Shown piece by piece: positions 1-6,018 of a stretch of 6,208 nucleotides of DNA. Made by a program: the position numbers and the translations under genes. The DNA is taken from assembly GCA_002451855.1 (NCBI GenBank), contig DKDS01000075.1, positions 1 to 6,208 on the forward strand, given 5' to 3'. Below the pieces are notes generated by a model. That model was given only the letters and a program-made list of their open reading frames with translations. It had not been told where the DNA came from and did not search any database. Position 1 is the stretch's first letter. Every line of letters starts with the position of its first letter. This stretch comes from Ruminococcaceae bacterium UBA6842. GTDB taxonomy: Bacteria; Bacillota; Clostridia; Oscillospirales; Acutalibacteraceae.

Positions 1-344
1 GCGTTGCAGCCTATGCAGCTGTATATCTCGGGGTAGAGCTGCATCATGACCTGCTCTTCGGGCGATACCTTTTCGATATCGTATACCTGCTTTACGAGCG
101 GGAAGAAGGGCAGAGTAGCAACATACATATTGTTCTCAACCTTGGTCTGGCAGGCAAGGCAGGTTTTAAGCTCGCGGTCGCCCTTTATGCGGTAAATTGT
201 GGCGCAGGCGCCGCAAAAGCCGTTGCGGCAGCCGCAGCCGCGTACAAGCTGATAGCCCGCATATTCCATTGCTCGCATTATTGTAAGGTTATCCGGCACA
301 CTGTATTTCTTGCCGAACAGGTAAACATCAACCATAGTATCCAT
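1..344 (-). CDS. [2Fe-2S]/[4Fe-4S] protein, FrdB/TfrB-like N-terminal 114 residues (3' end outside window)
   Basis: The open frame runs from ATG at 344 to the window edge (114 codons plus 2 nt). Residues 5-65 form a [2Fe-2S] ferredoxin-like domain: CRNGFCGAC (C39, C44, C47) and a fourth ligand at C62 or C65 in LKTCLACQ. After a linker (VSPEEQVMMQLYPEIY) the window ends in SCIGCN (C110, C113), the start of a ferredoxin CxxCxxC motif. A [2Fe-2S] domain followed by [4Fe-4S] motifs is the order in succinate dehydrogenase/fumarate reductase subunit B and in thiol:fumarate reductase TfrB, which also ends in an HdrB-like CCG domain. A small subunit of another 2Fe-2S oxidoreductase remains possible. 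AAGGAGG at 352-358, 7 nt upstream, supports this ATG over the Met at codon 4. It follows flxA by 22 bp on the same strand, so it is probably the next operon gene. Its product may be an electron acceptor of the complex, but this is inferred. Confidence 0.75.
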   Translation of the reverse strand, partial: MDTMVDVYLFGKKYSVPDNLTIMRAMEYAGYQLVRGCGCRNGFCGACATIYRIKGDRELKTCLACQTKVENNMYVATLPFFPLVKQVYDIEKVSPEEQVMMQLYPEIYSCIGCN

Positions 345-366
345 TTGTTTTCCTCCTTATTCCTTA

Positions 367-1200
367 TTAGTACTCGTCGGGAAGCTCGTCTATTTCGTCA
401 AAGCGGAAAACGGGTCCGTCCTTGCAGACATATTTTGCGCCTATGTTGCATCTGCCGCATTTGCCTATGCCGCACTTCATTCTAAGCTCCATTGTGGTGT
501 AGACCTGAGTTTTATCAAAGCCTAATTCCTGAAGCCCGGCGAGGGTAAATTTAATCATTATAGGCGGTCCGCAAAGTATGGCGATTTTATCGGTTGTAAA
601 GCCCAATTCTTTAACATAATTCGGAACAAAGCCTACATGACCGTCCCATTCGGGCTGTTCACGGTCTATTGTAAGGTGAACATTTACGCCCGTATCATTT
701 GCCCATTCGTCAATTATTTCCTTGTAGTCAACAAGGTCCTGCTTACTGCGTGAACCGTAAACTATGTCTATCTTGCCGTAGCGGTCACGGTAGTGGCGGC
801 AGTAGTTAATAACCGAACGTAAGGGCGCGAGACCTATACCGCCGGCAACGAAAAGCAGGTCGTGACCCGCAAATTCGGTATCAACGGGGAAAGGTCTGCC
901 GTAAGGTCCGCGGATGGTTATTTCCTGACCTACTTCCATTGAGTGCAGCCATTCTGTAACGCAGCCGCATTTCTTAATGGAAAACTCCATAAATTCGGTG
1001 TTGGTGGGGGAGGAGGTTATTGAAAACATAGCCTCGCCCACACCGGGAATGGAGAGCATAGCGCACTGACCCGGCATATGCTCGAAAGCCTTTTTGCCGT
1101 CGGGTGTTACAACACGGAAGGTCTTAACATCGGGAGTATCTATTCTTATATCGGTAACAACGCCAATCTTCGGAATAAGCGGTTCTTTAATATCAGCCAT
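367..1200 (-). CDS. flxA: FlxA, FAD/NAD(P)H-binding reductase subunit with [2Fe-2S] cluster
   Basis: This 277-residue protein of the ferredoxin-NADP reductase-like superfamily is closest in layout to AsrB, HydG (sulfhydrogenase gamma) and PyrK-type subunits. An N-terminal beta-barrel FAD domain contains MPGQCAMLSIPGVGEAMFSITSSP (42-65, including the flavin-binding SITSSP). The NAD(P) domain begins at FVAGGIGLAPLRSV (117-130) and includes ILCGPPIMI (208-216). The C-terminal [2Fe-2S] ligands are C243, C248, C251 and C259 in RMKCGIGKCGRCNIG and YVCKDGP. It should be the entry point where NADH or NADPH hands a hydride to FAD and electrons leave through the [2Fe-2S] cluster. I cannot decide NADH versus NADPH from sequence; NADH is usual for Flx. 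GGGAGG at 1209-1214 lies 8 nt before the ATG, which overlaps the flxB stop by 8 nt (ATGGCTGA). A CGC segment (C78, C80) falls where related proteins usually lack cysteines. Confidence 0.9.
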   Translation of the reverse strand: MADIKEPLIPKIGVVTDIRIDTPDVKTFRVVTPDGKKAFEHMPGQCAMLSIPGVGEAMFSITSSPTNTEFMEFSIKKCGCVTEWLHSMEVGQEITIRGPYGRPFPVDTEFAGHDLLFVAGGIGLAPLRSVINYCRHYRDRYGKIDIVYGSRSKQDLVDYKEIIDEWANDTGVNVHLTIDREQPEWDGHVGFVPNYVKELGFTTDKIAILCGPPIMIKFTLAGLQELGFDKTQVYTTMELRMKCGIGKCGRCNIGAKYVCKDGPVFRFDEIDELPDEY

Positions 1201-2218
1201 TTGCGTTTCCTCCCAATTTTTTCATTACCTTTACAATGTTCATCTGTATCGGACATTTTGCAAGACATCTGCCGCAGCCTACACATGAGAACATACCGTC
1301 GTTATTCGTCGGGAAATACACAAGCTTGTGCATAAATCTCTGGCGGAAACGCTCTAATTGCGTAAGTCTCGGCTGACCTGCGGACATTTTTGTGAATTCG
1401 GAATACATACAGGAATCCCAACAGCGGAAACGCTTAACGCCGTGACCCGTGTTGAAGTCCTTAATATCGTAGCACTGGCAGGTGGGGCACACAAAGGTGC
1501 AGGTGCCGCAGCCAAGACAGCTTTCGGAAAGCTCCTTCCACTCGGGGCGGTCGAAGAATTCCTTTGTTTTGCCGTCGCCGAAAGCGTCAGCTTTAAGGTG
1601 GGCTAACGGCAGCTTTGCCATACGCTCGCGCGTTACCTTTTGCTGTTCGGCAACCGCTGTGTTATCGGCTTCCTCGGTAATGCCTTCAAGCGCCTTTAAA
1701 AGCTTTTCGCCCTTTTCGGTTTTAGCGTCCATATAAAGCGCGTCTTCGGTTTTATAGCATACCACATCGCCAGCAGGTTCCGCGGCGTCTATGCCGAAGG
1801 TGGTGCAGAAGCAGGTTTCATTCGGCTTTGTGCAGGCAAGGGACATTATAACCCCATGCTCACGGCGGTTTTTATAGTAGCTGTCCTGCGGTTCTGCCAA
1901 AAATACACGGTCCAACACATCAAAGCTCTTGACATCACAGGCACGCACGCCGAAAACAACAAAGTCTTCGGTTTCGCTTCTCGTATCAATAACTTCGATT
2001 TTCTTGCCCTCAACCTTAAAATCCATAAGATTTTCGGTTTGGGGGAAGAAGAAATCCTTTGCGCTCCTTACGGTGTTAAGCGCTTCAGACAGCTTTTTGC
2101 CGTCTTCCCATTTTTCATACTTAGCGCCTGTTTTGGTGTCAACGGGCATATAAAGCACATTGTTTTCTGCAATGGCGGAGAAAAGCGAATCTATTTTCTC
2201 AAGCAATATTTTACGCAT
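1193..2218 (-). CDS. flxB: FlxB-like iron-sulfur subunit of the AsrA/HydB (sulfhydrogenase beta) family
   Basis: This protein has 341 residues from the preferred start. Family marks are VRACDVKSFDVLDRVFL in the N-terminal half, the ACTKPNETCFC segment (C129, 136, 138), ferredoxin motif CLGCGTCTFVCPTCQC (C234, 237, 240, 244, plus 247 and 249), RFRCWDSCMYSEFT (C266, 270) and a second motif CVGCGRCLAKCP (C312, 315, 318, 322). These match the Fe-S subunits of anaerobic sulfite reductase (AsrA) and archaeal sulfhydrogenase (HydB), which pair with an NAD(P)H-binding partner (AsrB/HydG), here flxA immediately downstream. The likely role is to pass electrons from FlxA to FlxC/FlxD. An ATG two codons earlier (2224) is possible, but it sits 1 nt from AAGGAGG, whereas the ATG at 2218 has a normal 7-nt spacing and gives an 8-nt overlap with flxC, like other junctions in this operon. 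No catalytic sulfite reductase subunit (AsrC, sirohaem) is present in the window, so an Asr operon is unlikely. Confidence 0.82.
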   Translation of the reverse strand: MRKILLEKIDSLFSAIAENNVLYMPVDTKTGAKYEKWEDGKKLSEALNTVRSAKDFFFPQTENLMDFKVEGKKIEVIDTRSETEDFVVFGVRACDVKSFDVLDRVFLAEPQDSYYKNRREHGVIMSLACTKPNETCFCTTFGIDAAEPAGDVVCYKTEDALYMDAKTEKGEKLLKALEGITEEADNTAVAEQQKVTRERMAKLPLAHLKADAFGDGKTKEFFDRPEWKELSESCLGCGTCTFVCPTCQCYDIKDFNTGHGVKRFRCWDSCMYSEFTKMSAGQPRLTQLERFRQRFMHKLVYFPTNNDGMFSCVGCGRCLAKCPIQMNIVKVMKKLGGNANG

Positions 2219-3200
2219 TTTCATTCCTCCTTACAGCGTCGCCGGGCTCAATATCCTCGGTGGTGTAGTTTACTATCGGGGCGCGCGAGCCTACCTCGGC
2301 TCCCGCCTGATATTCACCGTAAAAGCTGTCAATATCCTTTATAAACTTGCGGTTAAGCAAATGGAGCGGAATGTGCTGAGGACATACCCTTGAACATTCT
2401 CCGCAATCGGTACATCTGCCCACAACGTGGAAAGCGCGGATGATGTGGAACATTTTTTCTTCAAACTCGTTTGAAGCCGCCTTGTTTTCAACACCCGAAT
2501 TGGGGTTATCAAACACGCACTTTTCGCAGGTACAGGCGGGGCAAACGTCGCGGCAGGCGTTACAGCGTATGCAGCGTGACAATTCGTTCTGCCAAAAAGC
2601 AAAACGCTCGTCGGGAGTCATTTTTTCAAGTTTTTCAACCTCGTCAAAGCGGTTGGAATCTAAAACCTCTCCGTCCTCGCCCAAAAGCTCGTCGTAAGCC
2701 ACGTGCTTTTTGGATTTGCAATTTAAGCAACGGTCGGGTAAAAGTTCGTTTCTGTCAAGCGTAATTTCGCCGTCAAACAGGGTTTCTATCGTTACCTTGT
2801 CGCCGTTATCGGTTACTTTTGCAATGCCTTCGGCACTGCTCTTTATTTTGCCCATATCAAGCATACCGTTACACGGAACGCCCACGGCGTAAACCTTTTC
2901 GCGGTCAAAACGGTGCTCGGTTAAAAGCTGGTTAAAGCTGTATGTATCGCAGGGCTTTAAGAAAACAAGAACCTTGTTTTCGCTCTTTCCCGTTTCCTTT
3001 ACAAGGTACTTTGAAAAGTTGGCGCCGCAAAAATCGCCCCATACAAACTCTTTTTCAATATCTTCGGCTGTGGTGAAGAGTGCAGGGGTAATGTCATAAT
3101 CAAACTCGCCCTTTTTCCAGCCGAAAACTCGGTCAACCGTGCCGTTTTCAAGTAATTCGGAGGCTTTATTTACTAAAACTTCGCGTTTTATTTCTTGCAT
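2211..3200 (-). CDS. flxC: FlxC-like 4Fe-4S dicluster electron-transfer subunit
   Basis: This is a 329-residue soluble protein. The first half has no ferredoxin motif but contains LKPCD (C84), VGVPC (C110) and RCLNCKSKKHVAYDELLGE (C158, C161). This resembles the cysteine and acidic motifs in the FrhB/FdhB-like (F420 hydrogenase beta) fold, although flavin binding is not proven. The second half has CIRCNACRDVCP (C210, 213, 216, 220), running straight into further cysteines at 223, 225 and 228, and then CTDCGECSRVCP (C263, 266, 269, 273), which is two ferredoxin-type [4Fe-4S] sites. The C-terminal 40 residues are acidic and without motifs. Its place between flxD and flxB suggests it carries electrons between the NAD(P)H-oxidising end and HdrA. 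The start at 3200 is backed by GGAGGA at 3207-3212, 6 nt upstream; the 5' end overlaps flxD by 13 nt and the 3' end overlaps flxB by 8 nt. The flxC name rests on gene order and is less certain than the Fe-S assignment. Confidence 0.72.
   Translation of the reverse strand: MQEIKREVLVNKASELLENGTVDRVFGWKKGEFDYDITPALFTTAEDIEKEFVWGDFCGANFSKYLVKETGKSENKVLVFLKPCDTYSFNQLLTEHRFDREKVYAVGVPCNGMLDMGKIKSSAEGIAKVTDNGDKVTIETLFDGEITLDRNELLPDRCLNCKSKKHVAYDELLGEDGEVLDSNRFDEVEKLEKMTPDERFAFWQNELSRCIRCNACRDVCPACTCEKCVFDNPNSGVENKAASNEFEEKMFHIIRAFHVVGRCTDCGECSRVCPQHIPLHLLNRKFIKDIDSFYGEYQAGAEVGSRAPIVNYTTEDIEPGDAVRRNENA
2226..2232 (-). promoter_or_regulatory. Shine-Dalgarno AAGGAGG that decides the flxB start
   Basis: AAGGAGG on the minus strand is perfectly complementary to the anti-SD sequence. 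It is 1 nt from the ATG at 2224 but 7 nt from the in-frame ATG at 2218, which makes the downstream ATG the likely initiation codon. The site lies inside the final codons of flxC, so translation of flxB is probably coupled to flxC termination at 2211. Confidence 0.8.
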
Positions 3201-3622
3201 CTTAAATCCTCCAATCTCTTGTTTTCACCAAGCGCCGCAACGGTTTTTGCAAAATCGTTCATTGTGGCGGCAAACTTTGCGCCCTCTGCCGCTGAGACCC
3301 ATTCAACACGGGTGCGCTCCTTTTCAATGCCTAAAAAGTCAAGCATTGAGAAAAGCAGAGCCATACGGCGGCGTGTGTAATAGTTACCCGAGGTGTAGTG
3401 GCAGTCGCCGGGGTGGCAACCGCAGAGAATTACGCCGTCGGCGCCTCTCTGGAAAGCTCTTAATATGAACATCGGGTTTACTCTGCACGAACAGGGAACA
3501 CGGATTATTTTAACATCGGCAGGGTAATTAAGTCTGTTATTTCCCGCAAGATCCGCACCGGCATAGGAACACCAGTTGCAGCAAAATGCCACTATAAGCG
3601 GCTTATATTCGTTTACTTGCAT
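3188..3622 (-). CDS. flxD: MvhD/FlxD-type [2Fe-2S] subunit linking the Flx module to HdrA
   Basis: This 144-residue protein belongs to the MvhD/FrhD 'hydrogenase iron-sulfur subunit' family, about the usual length. Diagnostic segments are FCCNWCSYAGADLAG (C14, C15, C18), RVPCSCRVNP (C44, C46), RAFQRGADGVILCGCHPGDCHY (C67, C69, C74) and the following SGNYYTRRR. The family binds one [2Fe-2S] cluster and contacts HdrA, passing electrons from a hydrogenase, formate dehydrogenase or NADH-oxidising module to the HdrA flavin. No hydrogenase or formate dehydrogenase gene is present here, and NAD(P)H-type flx genes follow, so FlxD is the better name. The ATG has GGAGGT at 3632-3637, 9 nt upstream, and lies inside the end of hdrA (10-nt overlap). 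Its own stop overlaps the next gene by 13 nt. An extra cysteine at 46 replaces the glycine I would expect in this family. Confidence 0.92.
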   Translation of the reverse strand: MQVNEYKPLIVAFCCNWCSYAGADLAGNNRLNYPADVKIIRVPCSCRVNPMFILRAFQRGADGVILCGCHPGDCHYTSGNYYTRRRMALLFSMLDFLGIEKERTRVEWVSAAEGAKFAATMNDFAKTVAALGENKRLEDLRCKK

Positions 3623-5607
3623 ATTGCGTCTACCTCCGCCATAATCTGTTTATTCATAAAGCCCTTTAGGTCCATAGCACCTGACATACAGGCAACCGTG
3701 CAAGCGCCGCAGCCCTGACACACAGCCTCGTTTACAACCGCTACGCGGCGAACCTTTGTGGTTCTGTCGGGCATTCTGAATTCTTTATCAACATACGAAA
3801 TAGCGCCGTAGGGGCAGACCTTTTCGCAGGTTGAGCAGCCGTTGCACATCATTTCGTCAGAGTGCGCAACGCACGGGTTACCCGTAAGTTTATCCTTACA
3901 GAGAAGCCCTATAACCTTAGAGGCAGCCGCTCCCGCCTGAGAAACGGTTTCGGGTATATCCTTCGGTCCTTGGCATGTGCCCGAAAGGAACACGCCAGCG
4001 GTCGGACTTTCAACAGGACGAAGCTTGGGGTGAGCCTCGGTAAAGAAGTCGTTTGTATCCATACTGGCAGTAAGCATTGTAGCAAGCGGACGGGCGGATT
4101 TGTCCGGCTCGATAGCGGCGGCAAGCACCACCAAATCGGCGTCTATATGAAGCTGTTTGCCGTAAATCAAATCGGAGCCCTGAACTTTTAGCTTATTGCC
4201 CTCGGGAGAAACCTTGCCGACCATACCCTTTATGTAGTGAACGCCGTATTCCTCAACCGCGCGGCGATAGAACTCATCAAAGTTCTTGCCGGGGGTACGG
4301 ACATCTATATAGAACACATAAACCTCGGTATCGGGGTATTTATCCCTTATAAGCATTGCGTGCTTTGCGGTGTACATACAGCAAATCTTAGAGCAATATT
4401 CCTTGCCCTTTTCGGCGCAAGCCTCGCACCTTGAGCCAACGCACTGAACGAAAACTATCGTGTGCGGATGCTCATGGTCGGACGGGCGCAAAAGCGTACC
4501 GCCCGTAGGACCTGCCGCGTTCATAAGGCGCTCTAATTCAAGCGAGGTTATAACATCCTTTGACTGAGAGTAAGCAAACTCATCAAACTTCTCCATAGAA
4601 ATGGGGTTAAAGCCCGTAGCAACTACTATTGCGCCGTATTTTTCCTTAACATACTCGTCCTTTGCCTCGTAATCGATAGCGCCGGCGGAGCATACCTTAG
4701 AGCAAACGCCGCATTTGCCCATTTTAAGCTTCATACAGTGGTTAGGGTCGATAGTGGCAACCTTCGGCACTGCCTGCGCAAACGGAATGTAAATGGCGCT
4801 GCGGTTATCCATCCCGAGGTTAAACTCGTTAGGAACCTTCTTTTGCGGACATTTTTCGGTGCAAAGTCCGCAGCCCGTGCATATATCCTCTTTAACGTAA
4901 CGCGCGCGGCGCTTAATTGTAACCTCAAAGTTACCCACAAATCCGCCTACCTCGGTTACCTCGGAGTATGAGAAAATGCGTATTTTATCGTTCTGCGCCA
5001 CATCCACCATTTTAGGAGTTAAAATACAGGCGGCACAGTCAAGCGTCGGAAATGTTTTATCAAGCTGAGCCATTTTACCGCCTATTGTCGGCTTGGTTTC
5101 AACTATATCAACGGGGAAACCCGCGTCGGCAATGTCAAGCGCGGTTTGAATACCGGCAATACCGCCGCCTATAACCAAGGCACGCTTTGTAACGGGGCTT
5201 TCACCCGGAGTGAGCGGTGCGTTAAGGTTTACCTTTGCAACCGCCGCTTTGGCAAGTATAATAGCCTTTTCGGTGCCTATGGGCATTTCCTTATGTACCC
5301 AAGAGCACTGCTCGCGTATGTTGGCAATTTCTACCATATAGGGGTTAAGCCCTGCGGCAGCCGCGGTTTTGCGGAATGTAGCCTCGTGCATACGGGGCGA
5401 GCAGGAGCAAACCACAATGCCTGTAAGCTTATATTCGGCAATAGCCTTTTTAATAATCTCCTGACCTGCCTGAGAGCACATATACTGATAATCGGTGGAG
5501 AAAACAACACCGGGTTCATTTTTAATAGCCTCTGCAACAGCCTTTACATCAACGGTGCCCGCAATGTTGGTGCCGCAGTGACATACGAATACTCCAATTC
5601 TCTGCAT
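3613..5607 (-). CDS. hdrA: HdrA-like FAD and iron-sulfur electron-bifurcating subunit
   Basis: This 664-residue protein has the full HdrA layout. The N-terminal domain carries cysteines at FVCHCGTN (9, 11), 44, VCSCSPRMHE (67, 69) and 101. A thioredoxin-reductase-like FAD domain follows, with dinucleotide motif VIGGGIAGIQ (145-154), acidic residue E170 and DCAACILTPKM (C191, C194). An inserted ferredoxin domain has CTGCGLCTEKCP (243-254), the HdrA signature NEFNLGMDNRSAIYIPF (260-276), and cysteines 291, 299, 302 and 306. A cysteine-rich patch (389, 394, 397, 405, 409, 410) then leads into the second half of the flavin domain, and a C-terminal 2[4Fe-4S] ferredoxin has CNGCSTCEKVCP (588-599) and CQGCGACTVAC (630-640). 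In characterised complexes this FAD bifurcates electrons between ferredoxin and the HdrB branch; whether this protein does so is inferred. AAAGGAG at 5618-5624 lies 10 nt before the ATG. The stop overlaps mvhD/flxD by 10 nt. No inserted or missing domain is apparent. Confidence 0.95.
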   Translation of the reverse strand: MQRIGVFVCHCGTNIAGTVDVKAVAEAIKNEPGVVFSTDYQYMCSQAGQEIIKKAIAEYKLTGIVVCSCSPRMHEATFRKTAAAAGLNPYMVEIANIREQCSWVHKEMPIGTEKAIILAKAAVAKVNLNAPLTPGESPVTKRALVIGGGIAGIQTALDIADAGFPVDIVETKPTIGGKMAQLDKTFPTLDCAACILTPKMVDVAQNDKIRIFSYSEVTEVGGFVGNFEVTIKRRARYVKEDICTGCGLCTEKCPQKKVPNEFNLGMDNRSAIYIPFAQAVPKVATIDPNHCMKLKMGKCGVCSKVCSAGAIDYEAKDEYVKEKYGAIVVATGFNPISMEKFDEFAYSQSKDVITSLELERLMNAAGPTGGTLLRPSDHEHPHTIVFVQCVGSRCEACAEKGKEYCSKICCMYTAKHAMLIRDKYPDTEVYVFYIDVRTPGKNFDEFYRRAVEEYGVHYIKGMVGKVSPEGNKLKVQGSDLIYGKQLHIDADLVVLAAAIEPDKSARPLATMLTASMDTNDFFTEAHPKLRPVESPTAGVFLSGTCQGPKDIPETVSQAGAAASKVIGLLCKDKLTGNPCVAHSDEMMCNGCSTCEKVCPYGAISYVDKEFRMPDRTTKVRRVAVVNEAVCQGCGACTVACMSGAMDLKGFMNKQIMAEVDAICK

Positions 5608-5625
5608 CAGTTATTTTCTCCTTTC

Positions 5626-6018
5626 CTATTTAGAATATTTGCGCATGGCGCTCATAATCGCCTGCTGGGGAATATCGTCGTTTATTTTTTCGGGAATATC
5701 GCCCGCTGTCATATGGTTGTTTCCCTTTTGGCGTATCGCCTCAAGGCGTACCGCCTCGATAATCTTTGCCGGCTCCACACCGCGGGGACAGCGCTCAACG
5801 CAGGCAAAGCAGGAAAGACATTTATAAACCGATTCCGATTTCATAAGGGTTTCAATATCGCCCGTTTCAACCATATAAACAAATTGGTGAGGATGGTACT
5901 CCATCTCATCATACGAGGGACAGGTACCCGAGCATTTGCCGCAGCGCATACATTTAAGAGGATTAACGCCGCTCGCTCTTATAACCTGTTCCTTTAAAAG
6001 CTCTTTTTTATCAGTCAT
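5626..6018 (-). CDS. hdrC: HdrC-like 4Fe-4S dicluster subunit
   Basis: This 130-residue cytoplasmic ferredoxin-like protein has two four-cysteine motifs, CMRCGKCSGTCP (from residue 23) and CLSCFACVERCPRG (from about residue 68). They are separated by an alpha-helical stretch, which is the architecture and about the size of soluble HdrC. In Hdr complexes HdrC relays electrons one at a time from the HdrA clusters to the catalytic CCG clusters of HdrB. No membrane segment is present, so this is not the HdrE- or NarI-linked membrane type. The ATG at 6018 is supported by AAAGGAGG at 6025-6032, 6 nt upstream. The gene overlaps the hdrB stop by 8 nt and is separated from hdrA by 18 bp. The remaining uncertainty is only whether its partner is a true disulfide reductase or a CCG protein with another substrate. 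Confidence 0.93.
   Translation of the reverse strand: MTDKKELLKEQVIRASGVNPLKCMRCGKCSGTCPSYDEMEYHPHQFVYMVETGDIETLMKSESVYKCLSCFACVERCPRGVEPAKIIEAVRLEAIRQKGNNHMTAGDIPEKINDDIPQQAIMSAMRKYSK

Noticed and set aside
345..366. Possible transcription terminator between flxA and the downstream gene
   Set aside because: The 22-bp gap contains only the ribosome binding site and A-rich spacer; no stem-loop with a T-run is visible.
1193..2218. Anaerobic sulfite reductase (asrAB) operon
   Set aside because: flxB and flxA do resemble AsrA and AsrB, but no AsrC sirohaem subunit is present and the genes are embedded with hdrA, hdrC and mvhD, which fits Hdr-Flx better.
1856..2344. Plus-strand open frame of 162 codons across the flxB/flxC junction
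   Set aside because: It is antisense to the real genes with no family motif; the minus-strand frames have clear cysteine motifs and ribosome binding sites.
3188..3622. Mvh or Frh hydrogenase operon, suggested by the MvhD-family gene
   Set aside because: No [NiFe] large or small subunit motifs are encoded in the window, and the following genes are an NAD(P)H-type flavin reductase and its Fe-S partners.
5608..5625. Possible internal promoter between hdrC and hdrA
   Set aside because: The gap is 18 bp and is filled by the hdrA ribosome binding site and spacer; no -35/-10 pair could be supported.
5146..5997. Long plus-strand open frame (283 codons) antisense to the hdrA 5' end and hdrC
   Set aside because: It lies wholly opposite two well-supported genes, crosses their junction, shows no recognisable domain and is composed of codons mirrored from the minus strand. 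It is best explained as a shadow frame.
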